Of a stretch of DNA of 64,000 nucleotides, positions 43,685 through 54,099 are shown in pieces. A program made the position numbers and the translations under genes. Each line of letters opens with the position of its first letter. Positions within the stretch are counted from its first letter, which is position 1. Below the pieces are notes generated by a model. It was not told where the DNA came from. It made no database searches and saw only the letters and a list, made by a program, of their open reading frames with translations. The stretch comes from an uncultured Pelagimonas sp. (GTDB lineage: Bacteria; Pseudomonadota; Alphaproteobacteria; Rhodobacterales; Rhodobacteraceae), in NCBI GenBank assembly GCA_947497905.1, contig CANMIH010000002.1:1-64000 (forward strand). Direction: 5' to 3'.

Positions 43685-44116
43685 CTACTCTTCCAACCGC
43701 ATCCGCATGTCGCGCAGCACGGGGATAGCCGCGCGTACACGATCATCACCGAGATCCTGCACCATCTCATCCAGCAAGGGTGTGATTGCGGCCAAAGCCG
43801 CATCTCGGGCTGACTTTCCCGCCGGACTGATCGCGACAAACTTGCGGCGCGCATCATCCCAATCCGGCCGGATATGCACGTATCCCGCCACCTCAAGTTT
43901 TCCCAAGGTGTTGGTCATCGCGCCACGTGTCACGTGAAACGCTTTGGCCAACTGTGCAGGCGTTTTCTCGCCTCCGCGCGCCAAATGATTCAGCACCGAA
44001 AAATGCGAGATTTCCATTTTGTTGGGCAGCACTTTGGTCAGCTGCGCACGCAACATTTGATCTACTGTCAGGATTTCACTGATCAGCGAAATGGCAAGCG
44101 CGCCTTCAGAACTCAT
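43685..44116 (-). CDS. MarR family transcriptional regulator
   Basis: Winged-helix regulator of 143 aa. The DNA-binding part is LNHLARGGEKTPAQLAKAFHVTRGAMTNTLGKLE and the wing is AGYVHIRPDWDDARRKFV, with flanking helices for dimerisation. It is last of comF-grxC-nit-marR and overlaps the nit gene by four bases. The ligand is unknown. Confidence 0.9.
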   Translation of the reverse strand: MSSEGALAISLISEILTVDQMLRAQLTKVLPNKMEISHFSVLNHLARGGEKTPAQLAKAFHVTRGAMTNTLGKLEVAGYVHIRPDWDDARRKFVAISPAGKSARDAALAAITPLLDEMVQDLGDDRVRAAIPVLRDMRMRLEE

Positions 44117-44946
44117 TTTGGCCCTCGGAACTCTCGGTCATGGCTCAGCGCAGGCACCTTGCGGCGCGCGTCGCCCACCTGAGATAGGTCAATATCAACG
44201 CAATAGACACCCGGCTCGGTTCCCGCATCCAACAAAACCTCGCCCCATGGCGCGACAACCATGGAATGCCCATAGGTTTTGCGTGACCGGCCCTGCGAAA
44301 TATCATGGGTGCCGGTTTGACCCGGAGCCAGAACAAAACACCCCGTTTCAATGGCACGGGCCTGCAACAGCGGCTGCCAATGCCATGGGCCCGTCCCGGG
44401 AGAAAAGGCCGCGGGTACCGTCAGGATTCGTGCACCAGCTTGGGCCAATGCCCGGTGTAAATAGGCGAACCGCACGTCGTAACACACCGTCATGCCAACG
44501 GGACCAAAGGGGGTTTCTGCCACAACCGCCTGCTCACCGGGCGCATAGCCATCAGATTCGCGATGCGTCTCTTCCGGTGTAACCTGCACATCGAACATGT
44601 GCATCTTGTCATAACGCGCGGCGATCTCGCCTTGGTCATCGATCAAGATCGAACGGTTGGCAAACCGCTCTTCTGGCGGATCGGATTTCAAGGCAAGCGA
44701 CCCCGCCAAAACCCAAAGCCCAAGCGCCTTGGCTTCCGCACGCAACCCCGCAAGTGTGAGGTCTTCGGCCTCGACCTGTAACACGCTTTGCTGATGTGCC
44801 CGGCTCCCCGAGACACAGTTCATCACTTCGGGCGCGAGGGCAAATGCTGCGCCCTGCTCCTTGGCCTCACGCAACATGGCGCAGGCGGTGTTCAAATTCT
44901 CTTCGGGATTGTCCGAAGAACACATCTGGAGCAGGGCAACACGCAT
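44113..44946 (-). CDS. Nitrilase-family amidase, Nit1/deaminated-glutathione amidase candidate
   Basis: Carbon-nitrogen hydrolase of 277 aa. The catalytic triad is E40 (ALAPEVMN), K114 (RYDKMHMFDV) and C155 (VCYDVRF). The sequence pattern fits the Nit1/Nit2/YbeM branch. Nit1-type enzymes hydrolyse deaminated glutathione, a metabolite-repair reaction. The adjacent glutaredoxin gene (three bases away) supports this glutathione link, which remains inference; omega-amidase is the alternative. It overlaps marR. Confidence 0.87.
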   Translation of the reverse strand: MRVALLQMCSSDNPEENLNTACAMLREAKEQGAAFALAPEVMNCVSGSRAHQQSVLQVEAEDLTLAGLRAEAKALGLWVLAGSLALKSDPPEERFANRSILIDDQGEIAARYDKMHMFDVQVTPEETHRESDGYAPGEQAVVAETPFGPVGMTVCYDVRFAYLHRALAQAGARILTVPAAFSPGTGPWHWQPLLQARAIETGCFVLAPGQTGTHDISQGRSRKTYGHSMVVAPWGEVLLDAGTEPGVYCVDIDLSQVGDARRKVPALSHDREFRGPK

Positions 44947-44949
44947 TAC

Positions 44950-45207
44950 TTATCCAGCCAACAGTGGGTCAAGTTTGCCAGACTGCTCAAGCGCAAACAG
45001 ATCATCACAGCCGCCGACATGGGTCTCACCAATGAAAATCTGCGGCACGGTATGACGCCCGCCTGCGCGTTCCATCATCTCAGGCTTGCGCTCGGGGCTT
45101 GTGAGTACGTTGATTTCACTGAACTCAACGCCCTTCTGGTTCAGCAACCGCTTTGCTGCGTGACAGAAGCCGCACAGAGGCGATGTATAGATTTCGACAT
45201 TTTGCAT
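44950..45207 (-). CDS. grxC: Glutaredoxin 3
   Basis: Glutathione-dependent thiol-disulfide oxidoreductase, 85 aa. The active site is CGFC (C12, C15) instead of the commoner CPYC; it is dithiol, so it should be active. The glutathione-binding TVPQIFIGETHVGGCDDL segment is intact. It sits between comF and the nitrilase-family gene on the minus strand. Confidence 0.94.
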   Translation of the reverse strand: MQNVEIYTSPLCGFCHAAKRLLNQKGVEFSEINVLTSPERKPEMMERAGGRHTVPQIFIGETHVGGCDDLFALEQSGKLDPLLAG

Positions 45208-45243
45208 GTGACATTCCTAACTTTGAAACCGTTCTAAGGCCAG

Positions 45244-45957
45244 TTAGGTGTCCTTTGCAACGCGTGCCAGTACGCTCACGGATACGTCAGATGCTCCGGC
45301 GGCAAAACAGGCGTCTGTTGCAGCGCTCAATGTGGCCCCGGATGTGAACACATCATCCACAATCAGCACATGTCGATTCTGCATTAGTTCAGCGCGCCAG
45401 GGAGAAACTGAGATGCGGCCAGAAAGAGTTTCAAACCTCTGATGCGGCGTCTGGCCATTTAAACTCGGGGTTGGTCGGCGGCGTTCCAAAGCATCGGGGC
45501 ACCAGTCCAGCCCCAGTTCATCCGCCAAGGCTTCGGCCAGTAGCGCAGATTGATTGTATCGACGCGCAAGATGGCGATGAAGATGCAGAGGAATCGGCAC
45601 AACCAAGGTCTCGCTTTGAACAATGTCACGACAGCTTCTCGCCATCCAACGGGCCGCGGGCTTTGCGATATCCTGACGATCCCCATGTTTCAGACCCAAA
45701 ACAAGATGGCGCGCCTTGTCTTTATACAGCAACGCGGCCCGGCCTTGGCTCCAGGGGCGCGTGGTTTCAAGACACTCATCACAGTGCTCTGCCTGATCCG
45801 ATTCGCCCGGAAGAGGTGTGCCGCAACTGTCACATGACAGACCACCTATAAACGGTGTATCCCTCCAACACGCGCCACACAGGCCAAAATCACTTTCAAC
45901 CATGCCACCGCAGCCCAGACACCGGGGCGGATACACAAGTTGAACCAATGTTTGCAT
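45244..45957 (-). CDS. comF: ComF family phosphoribosyltransferase-like protein
   Basis: Double zinc ribbon plus PRTase fold, linked to natural transformation in several bacteria. The N-terminal cysteines (PPRCLGCGG, LCGACW, LSCDSCG, HCDECL) form the ribbon. The PRPP-type loop is VLIVDDVFTSGATLSAATDAC. I use the ATG at 45957 (MQTLVQLVYPPRC, 237 aa). The ATG at 45987 has a better-placed GGGGAG and is an equal candidate; it would abut the divergent methyltransferase start exactly. The frame out to 46365 is spurious. Confidence 0.88.
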   Translation of the reverse strand: MQTLVQLVYPPRCLGCGGMVESDFGLCGACWRDTPFIGGLSCDSCGTPLPGESDQAEHCDECLETTRPWSQGRAALLYKDKARHLVLGLKHGDRQDIAKPAARWMARSCRDIVQSETLVVPIPLHLHRHLARRYNQSALLAEALADELGLDWCPDALERRRPTPSLNGQTPHQRFETLSGRISVSPWRAELMQNRHVLIVDDVFTSGATLSAATDACFAAGASDVSVSVLARVAKDT

Positions 45958-45987
45958 CCCTGATGCCCAGAACCTATCTGCCAACAT

Positions 45988-46809
45988 ATGTCTGATACTC
46001 CCCGCCTGACCGATCGCACCGCCCTCACCCGCAACCGAATCCGCGCCCTGCGGGATCCAGCCTTGTTTCTCCATGAGACGGCCTGTGATGAGGCTCAGGA
46101 TCGACTGAGCATGGTTAACAGGGACTTTACGAACCCCGCAATCATCACTCCTTTTCCTCAAGTATGGGCCACCGTGTTCCCGACGGCACATATCGTTCCC
46201 GACACCGAGGTTCTGGACCTTCAGGAGGGTGCGCATGATCTTGTAATCCACGCTCTGGCACTCCATTGGGCAGACGATCCTGTGGGCCAGTTGATCCAGT
46301 GTCGTCGTGCGCTGAAACCGGATGGTCTCCTGCTTGCCTTGACCTTCGGCGGGCAAACCCTGCACGAGCTGCGAGCAGCTCTGGGACAGGCCGAGGCGGA
46401 AGTCACGGGCGGCATGTCCCCGCGGGTCTTACCTATGGGGGAAATCCGAGAATTGGGCGCGCTCCTGCAACGCGCCGGTTTCGCTCTTCCCGTGGCCGAT
46501 TCCCTGCCGCTGAACACCAGCTACTCGAGCGCCTTGCATTTGATGCGCGATCTACGTGCCATGGGTGAGACCAACGCCCTGCAGGCCCGCCTGCGTCGCC
46601 CAACACAGCGCGCGGTTCTTCTGCGGGCGGCCCAAATCTACGCCGAGAATTTCGGCACAGACGACGGGCGCATCCCTGCGACATTTGAAATGATTACTCT
46701 GACAGCTTGGTCGCCCGATGCCAGCCAACCGCAACCACTGCGGCCCGGCTCTGCGTCACAACGTCTGGCTGATGTGCTCAACACCACGGAATTGCCGCTC
46801 AAAGATTGA
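45988..46809 (+). CDS. SAM-dependent methyltransferase, NDUFAF5/BioC-like
   Basis: 273 aa class-I methyltransferase-like protein. Motif I is weak: no GxGxG is visible, and the region reads FPQVWATVFPTAHIVPDTEVLDL. A post-I acidic segment, HDLVIHALALHWADDP, and LKPDGLLLALTFGGQTL follow, as in the NDUFAF5 group. In mitochondria NDUFAF5 hydroxylates a complex I subunit instead of methylating, so the true reaction here is open. It is divergent from comF with essentially no gap and lies upstream of hemH. Confidence 0.75.
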   Translation: MSDTPRLTDRTALTRNRIRALRDPALFLHETACDEAQDRLSMVNRDFTNPAIITPFPQVWATVFPTAHIVPDTEVLDLQEGAHDLVIHALALHWADDPVGQLIQCRRALKPDGLLLALTFGGQTLHELRAALGQAEAEVTGGMSPRVLPMGEIRELGALLQRAGFALPVADSLPLNTSYSSALHLMRDLRAMGETNALQARLRRPTQRAVLLRAAQIYAENFGTDDGRIPATFEMITLTAWSPDASQPQPLRPGSASQRLADVLNTTELPLKD

Positions 46810-46864
46810 CCTATCCCCCCTGCGCGATAGGTACACTCCAAAGACTATTTTCAAAGGACGCCAG

Positions 46865-47917
46865 ATGTTCGACGACAGCCGCCCAAAAAATGCCCCCGCA
46901 GACCACCCCAAAGTCACCAGTGGCAAAGTGGGGATCCTGCTGGCCAACTTGGGAACGCCGGACAACTATGACTATTGGTCAATGCGGCGGTACCTTAATG
47001 AATTCCTGTCCGACAAACGTGTGATCGATATCGCATCGTGGAAATGGCAGCCATTGCTGCAACTGATTATCCTCACCAAGCGTCCGTTCAGTTCGGGCGA
47101 AGCCTATAAGTCGATCTGGAACCACGATCAGGGCGAAAGCCCTTTGATGACCATCACAAAAGATCAGACCGCCGCCATCTCGACAGAGATGCAAAATCGC
47201 TATGGCGATCAGGTCGTGGTGGATTTTTGTATGCGCTACGGCAATCCCTCAACCGAATCGAAAGTGCGCAAAATGGTTGAAGCGGGCTGTCACAAGATCC
47301 TGTTTCTGCCGCTCTACCCGCATTACGCAGGCGCCACATCGGCAACAGCAAATGACCAATTTTTCCGCGCTTTGATGAAAGAAACCTGGCAGCCCACCGC
47401 CCGTGTTGCCGATCCTTATTTTGCCCATCCAAAATACATCGAGGCGCTCGCACAATCCGTCGAACGGGCCTATGCCGAGATGGAGACGCGCCCTGATCTC
47501 TTGGTGTGTTCGTATCACGGCATGCCCAAGCGGTATCTGATGCAAGGCGACCCATACCATTGCCAATGCCAGAAAACGACGCGGCTCCTGCGTGAGCGAC
47601 TGGGCTGGGAGGAAACCGATATTGCCACAACCTTCCAATCCGTCTTTGGTAAAGAAGAATGGCTCCGTCCCTACACTGTGGAGGAGGTCGCGCGTCTTGC
47701 GAAAGAAGATGGCAAAAAGAACATCGCCATGATCGCGCCCGCCTTTTCAGCCGACTGCATTGAGACGCTTGAAGAGATCAACGAAGAGATTCGCGAAAGC
47801 TTTGAAGAGGCCGGTGGTGAAACCTTCACTTACATTCCGTGCCTCAACGACGATCCTGCACATGTCGATGCGCTTTGCGCTGTGATCGACGAAAATCTGG
47901 GCGGATGGGTCAGCTGA
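46865..47917 (+). CDS. hemH: Ferrochelatase
   Basis: Inserts Fe2+ into protoporphyrin IX, the last step of heme synthesis, at the inner membrane. 350 aa. GILLANLGTPDNYDYWSMRRYL, the catalytic histidine in VCSYHGMPKRYL, and APAFSADCIETLEEI are diagnostic. The ATG at 46865 has AAAGGA six bases upstream. The extended frame from 46718 overlaps the methyltransferase. C-terminal DPAHVDALCAVI contains one of the cysteines that ligate a [2Fe-2S] cluster in some ferrochelatases; I cannot confirm a cluster. Confidence 0.96.
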   Translation: MFDDSRPKNAPADHPKVTSGKVGILLANLGTPDNYDYWSMRRYLNEFLSDKRVIDIASWKWQPLLQLIILTKRPFSSGEAYKSIWNHDQGESPLMTITKDQTAAISTEMQNRYGDQVVVDFCMRYGNPSTESKVRKMVEAGCHKILFLPLYPHYAGATSATANDQFFRALMKETWQPTARVADPYFAHPKYIEALAQSVERAYAEMETRPDLLVCSYHGMPKRYLMQGDPYHCQCQKTTRLLRERLGWEETDIATTFQSVFGKEEWLRPYTVEEVARLAKEDGKKNIAMIAPAFSADCIETLEEINEEIRESFEEAGGETFTYIPCLNDDPAHVDALCAVIDENLGGWVS

Positions 47918-47942
47918 CCTTTCCCCCCAAACGCCAGACACA

Positions 47943-47972
47943 AAAAAGGCGGTGCCAAAGCACCGCCTTTTT
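47943..47972. terminator. Bidirectional terminator between hemH and the 63-aa gene
   Basis: AAAAAGGCGGTGC and GCACCGCCTTTTT are a perfect 13-bp inverted repeat with a CAAA loop. It has five Ts on each strand and lies between two convergent genes. Confidence 0.93.
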
Positions 47973-47991
47973 CTAATCTCGTGGGCAACGA

Positions 47992-48183
47992 TTAGTTGCT
48001 CGAAGCTGCCGCGATGATGGCGATCAGCGCCAGCGGGATCAGCAGGCCAGCCGAAGACGACGACTGAGCAGCTTCTTCAACAACAACAACCGGCTCCATT
48101 ACCACGTCGTCTTTTGCATACGAACCGGCCATTGCGGTCGAAGCGGCAGCAGCGAAAGCGGCGGCGAGTGCGATCTTTTTCAT
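47992..48183 (-). CDS. Small exported protein with C-terminal membrane helix
   Basis: 63 aa. A Sec signal peptide (MKKIALAAAFAAAASTAMAG) is followed by a short acidic, valine-rich mature part (VVMEPVVVVEEAA), a serine cluster, and a second hydrophobic helix (GLLIPLALIAIIAAASSN) at the very C-terminus. The layout resembles short proteins with C-terminal sorting-type tails, but I do not recognise a known signal. Similar tiny proteins next to hemH occur in other Rhodobacteraceae. The function is unknown. Confidence 0.68.
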   Translation of the reverse strand: MKKIALAAAFAAAASTAMAGSYAKDDVVMEPVVVVEEAAQSSSSAGLLIPLALIAIIAAASSN

Positions 48184-48324
48184 GTCTTACTCCAAAAATT
48201 ATAGCCATGGCAGCAGAAAACGCCACGACACCCAAGTCTTACCTCGTGACCATTTCATAAACGCGAGAGACAGTCATTGGCAATTATTGCCGAAGCACTA
48301 GTCTACTCGCGTGCCAATTTGTCG

Positions 48325-48924
48325 TCAAATTAGCAACACTTGCGTGCCAACTTTGGCCATTTCAAACAGTTGTGCGATGTGTTCGTTGTACAGACCGATG
48401 CACCCGTTCGAGGAACGGCGGCCAATTTTGCGCGTGTCGTGGGTTCCGTGGATTCGGTAATAGGTCCAGCCAAGGTAAAGCGCGTGCGTTCCCAGCGGGT
48501 TATCTGGACCTGGCCCAACATAATCCGGCCACTCGGGATTGCGTTTTTTCATCGACGGCGTCGGACGCCAGGACGGGCCTTCTACTTTGCGAACAATTTT
48601 TGTACGGCCGCGACGGGTCAAATCTTCGGTCAACGGTACCGAAGACGGGAACAAATGATACGTGCCACTCTCTTCCCAGAAATGTAGTGCGCGCGACGAG
48701 ATATCGACGAGAATCGCCCCATTGTTGAGGTTCGAGAAATGCGGCTGCCAATCAAGTGTCCGGAAACTTGAGATATTGCGGCGCACCACATTCGAAACAT
48801 CCCGTTCGATTTCAACGGTGTCGGCACCATCGACATCCTGCGCGACCACGGGCGTTGCCACCAAAGCGGCGGACCCAGCCAGGAAATGCCGGCGCGACAA
48901 TTTCGCCTTTGCAAAGTGTGTCAT
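48325..48924 (-). CDS. L,D-transpeptidase (YkuD domain)
   Basis: Periplasmic peptidoglycan cross-linking or lipoprotein-attaching enzyme of about 199 aa. The Tat-type signal KLSRRHFLAGSAALVAT ends at VVAQ. The catalytic segment is IHGTHDTRKIGRRSSNGC followed by IGLYN, matching HGTxxxxxxGxxxSxGCIRL with the catalytic cysteine (the usual Arg after Ile is Gly). The ATG at 48924 has AAGGGA seven bases upstream. Confidence 0.9.
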   Translation of the reverse strand: MTHFAKAKLSRRHFLAGSAALVATPVVAQDVDGADTVEIERDVSNVVRRNISSFRTLDWQPHFSNLNNGAILVDISSRALHFWEESGTYHLFPSSVPLTEDLTRRGRTKIVRKVEGPSWRPTPSMKKRNPEWPDYVGPGPDNPLGTHALYLGWTYYRIHGTHDTRKIGRRSSNGCIGLYNEHIAQLFEMAKVGTQVLLI

Positions 48925-49093
48925 GTCCAAGTCCCTTCAAGACTCAATGCAATTTTCCGCCAATCATATGGCTGGAATGTCTCAGTCGCAAATCAAAGCC
49001 CCGTTTGGCGGCAAGCTGCCGCTGATGCCGTTTGATTGGTGCAACAGGTTTGGGTAAGCCAATGGACAAACTAAAAGTTATAAGAGACCCGCA

Positions 49094-49675
49094 ATGAACC
49101 GCAGAGCATTCCTGACACTGACAGCCGCAGCGGGCCTTTTGGCCGCCTGCGAGACCACCACGTCACAGCCTCGCTTGGCACCGGATGGTAAGCCGCTGCC
49201 CACTCTGTACCGCATTGGGCCCGGTCAGGCCAATCGCATTCAGTTCCGTGTTTTGGATTCGGTCAACGCCTTGCGCGCGGCCTCGGGTGCTCAGGAACTG
49301 GCCTTTGACGCCAAACTGAACGCCGCCGCTGCAACTCATGCGCGCGACATGGCGCTGCAGAACCGCCCTTGGCACTTTGGCTCCGATGGCTCTTCGCCCG
49401 TGGATCGGGTTCAACGAGTTGGTTATGCGGGCCGGCTTGTCGGTGAGACCATCTCAGAGACCTATGAAACAGAGCTTCAGACCCTGAGTGCCTGGATGGA
49501 AGCCCCCGACACACGTGCCATCATTCTTGACCCCAAAGCCAAAGATCTTGGCTTCTCGTGGCACCAGGAAACCAATGGCAAAATCTGGTGGACCATGGTT
49601 CTGGGCGCCCCAGAGCTCGCCCCAACACCAGGCACGCTCTCGACCGAAGATCTGGCCGCGATCATCGACGGCTAA
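49094..49675 (+). CDS. CAP-domain (SCP/PR1-like) lipoprotein
   Basis: 193 aa. The signal NRRAFLTLTAAAGLLAAC has a lipobox with the acylated cysteine near residue 19 and a twin arginine. The CAP domain follows: FRVLDSVNALRAASGAQELAF, the first His in AAATHARDMA, and GETISETY. Related proteins act in envelope binding or proteolysis; the function is unknown here. It has its own terminator and is convergent with gyrB. Confidence 0.82.
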   Translation: MNRRAFLTLTAAAGLLAACETTTSQPRLAPDGKPLPTLYRIGPGQANRIQFRVLDSVNALRAASGAQELAFDAKLNAAAATHARDMALQNRPWHFGSDGSSPVDRVQRVGYAGRLVGETISETYETELQTLSAWMEAPDTRAIILDPKAKDLGFSWHQETNGKIWWTMVLGAPELAPTPGTLSTEDLAAIIDG

Positions 49676-49697
49676 CCTTATAAATACAAATGAAAAA

Positions 49698-49728
49698 GCC
49701 CCCGCCGAGTTTCCGCTCGACGGGGGCA
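49698..49728. terminator. Bidirectional terminator between the CAP lipoprotein and gyrB
   Basis: GCCCCCGCCGAG and CTCGACGGGGGC pair with one mismatch around a 6-base loop. The minus strand tail is TTTTTC; the plus strand tail is ATTTATG. It serves gyrB best. Confidence 0.75.
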
Positions 49729-49748
49729 TTTATGTTTAGATCTACAGC

Positions 49749-52265
<2,517 letters not shown>

Positions 52266-52288
52266 TTAGCTCATCAATCGAACAACTG

Positions 52289-52837
52289 CTAAAAGAGATG
52301 CCCCAAAAGATCGAGTTTAGCGCTATCAGGCCAAGGGGTTTCACCCAACTCCAGAACCATCAAACAATTGCTCTCCTGCTCCCCGACGTGTCCGGTGTAC
52401 GACCCTGTCATATCGACATAGCGATAGTGGTTTTTCACCGTGCGGAAGCCCAAGGCAGAATACAGACTGCGGGTTCCAAACAAAAGAAAATAGTCAGCGT
52501 TGCTGACTTTGCTTAGCGCAACCGAGCGCTCCAAAAGCTGTGCCCCAATTCCGCGACCACGGGCGTCTGGATGCGCTGCCACGTCACCAAGGCCCACAAT
52601 GCTCACCAGTTCATCGTTCATACGAATGACACGGTTGAACAATGCCATGTGACCGAGAATGCGCCCATCTTCGCGCCAGATCACGCGGTGGTGCGGGCGC
52701 TGCATATAGAAGCTGCGACCGCCAAAATCGGTGGGAAAGCACACCTCAAGCAACCTGGTAATCTGCGCCTCGTCCTCAGAGATCAGCGCCATTTCCGGAA
52801 TGGTTTCAATCATCTCAATCTGTGCCATGCAATCCAT
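52289..52837 (-). CDS. GNAT family N-acetyltransferase
   Basis: 182 aa acetyltransferase. The acetyl-CoA region is VAAHPDARGRGIGAQLLERSVALSK and a C-terminal LYSALGFRTV follows, standard for the fold. Substrate unknown. ATGs at 52837 and 52828 are both possible. It starts six bases after the tetR stop and is probably co-transcribed with it. Confidence 0.85.
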   Translation of the reverse strand: MDCMAQIEMIETIPEMALISEDEAQITRLLEVCFPTDFGGRSFYMQRPHHRVIWREDGRILGHMALFNRVIRMNDELVSIVGLGDVAAHPDARGRGIGAQLLERSVALSKVSNADYFLLFGTRSLYSALGFRTVKNHYRYVDMTGSYTGHVGEQESNCLMVLELGETPWPDSAKLDLLGHLF

Positions 52838-52843
52838 CGGGTT

Positions 52844-53419
52844 CTACAACAATCGGTCCAAATCAGCGGCGATGTCTTCCGCGATCTCCTGCGCATCCTC
52901 TGGACTACGCTCCGCGGTCACACGCAATCCCAACAGATCAGATTGATAGCGCCGCGCCAAGCGCTTTGGATCACGCGATTGACCAATTTGTCCCGCGTCT
53001 TGCGCCTGCGCAAAGAGATCCGCGAAAAGCCCTTCCTTTTTGCGCAACATTTCGGCGGCCTGATCCGCTAGGTCATGCCCCTGCCGGCTTAGTTCCAAGA
53101 ACGTTTTTGAGATCATACAGGCCTTGGAAGCGGAATCGTCGGTGCAAACAATGCGTTTTGGCATCTCTTTCAGCGCATTCAGTGGCCCTATTTCCCGCGC
53201 CAATGTCTGAAACACCTGAGAACTCTCTTGGGAGTATCGCTCAAGTGCCAGGCCATACAACGCATCCTTCGATCCAAACGCCGCGTAGAAGCTCCCCGGT
53301 TTTAGGTTCAGCTCGCGTTCCAGATCTTTCATCGATGTACCAGCCCAGCCCTGCTTCCAAAATACATCTTTGGCACGGCGGATCAGGTCTTCGCGGTCAT
53401 AGGACGGTTTACGGGGCAT
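52844..53419 (-). CDS. TetR/AcrR family transcriptional regulator
   Basis: About 191 aa. The helix-turn-helix is RAKDVFWKQGWAGTSMKDLERELNLKPGSFYAAFGSKDALY, here quoted in part for recognition (LNLKPGSFYAAFGSKDALY). The ATG at 53419 gives MPRKPSYDRED; a GTG at 53443 is in frame but lies in the operator. It faces the CMD gene across two identical operator repeats, so it very likely controls both genes and the co-transcribed GNAT. Confidence 0.9.
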   Translation of the reverse strand: MPRKPSYDREDLIRRAKDVFWKQGWAGTSMKDLERELNLKPGSFYAAFGSKDALYGLALERYSQESSQVFQTLAREIGPLNALKEMPKRIVCTDDSASKACMISKTFLELSRQGHDLADQAAEMLRKKEGLFADLFAQAQDAGQIGQSRDPKRLARRYQSDLLGLRVTAERSPEDAQEIAEDIAADLDRLL

Positions 53420-53430
53420 GGTCACCACTT

Positions 53431-53471
53431 CTTGAACGATCACTCAAATATATACTTGAACGATCACTCAA
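53431..53471. promoter_or_regulatory. Tandem operator: two identical 17-bp copies between tetR and the CMD gene
   Basis: CTTGAACGATCACTCAA occurs at 53431-53447 and again at 53455-53471, separated by ATATATA. Each copy is an imperfect palindrome, TTGA-N2-GATC-N2-TCAA, as expected for a TetR dimer. The centre-to-centre distance is 24 bases. The AT-rich spacer probably includes a -10 element. Two direct copies suggest cooperative binding of two dimers. Confidence 0.75.
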
Positions 53472-53513
53472 GAAAGGCCAATTGTAGGTCATCCGTAAAA
53501 AAGGAATCGCGAC

Positions 53514-54083
53514 ATGACCACTTTCCCATCCCACGATCTCGACACCGCACCCGAAGGCTCCAAGCCATTGTTGGAAAAATCCCAGGCTGCTTTCGGTCGC
53601 TTGCCAGGTCTTCACAAAGTGATGGCAGACAGCCCGCAGCATCTTGAAGCATATCAAGTTCTGCACGGTCTCTTCCAAGCCAGCGATTTCGACGCGGACG
53701 AACTGACCGTGGTTTGGCAGACCATCAACGTCGAACATGAATGCCACTACTGCGTTCCTGCCCACACAGGCATCGCAAAAATGATGAAGGTGTCGGACGA
53801 CATCATCGAAGCGTTGCGCAATGAAACACCGCTGCCCTCAGAAAAACTGGAAGCCCTGCGGACCTTTACCCTCGAGGTAGTACGCCAGCGCGGCAACGTC
53901 ACCGAAGAACAGTTCAATGCCTTCTTTGCCGCAGGTTATTCTCACCGCGCGGTTCTGGACGTTGTGTTGGGTGTGGCCCAGAAAACCATGTCGAACTACG
54001 TCAATCACATGGCCCAGACACCTGTTGATCCTGTGATGCAAAAATTTGCTTGGGAACCAAAAGCAAAAGCTGCCGCAGAATAA
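53514..54083 (+). CDS. Carboxymuconolactone decarboxylase (CMD)/AhpD-like protein
   Basis: 189 aa helical protein of the CMD family. The redox motif is EHECHYCVPAHTG with C77, C80 and H84, the AhpD-type CxxC-x3-H that reduces peroxidase or quinone-type substrates. Its partner is unknown. AAGGA precedes the ATG by eight bases. It diverges from the TetR regulator over the tandem operator, so it is probably induced by whatever that protein senses. A CCCCCGG/CCGGGGG hairpin (54093-54110) overlaps the end of convergent recF. Confidence 0.88.
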   Translation: MTTFPSHDLDTAPEGSKPLLEKSQAAFGRLPGLHKVMADSPQHLEAYQVLHGLFQASDFDADELTVVWQTINVEHECHYCVPAHTGIAKMMKVSDDIIEALRNETPLPSEKLEALRTFTLEVVRQRGNVTEEQFNAFFAAGYSHRAVLDVVLGVAQKTMSNYVNHMAQTPVDPVMQKFAWEPKAKAAAE

Positions 54084-54099
54084 ACACCTCGGCCCCCGG

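Noticed and set aside
45958-46365. N-terminal extension of ComF to 46365
   Set aside because: It runs antisense through the divergent methyltransferase gene and adds no domain; ComF proteins are about 240 aa.
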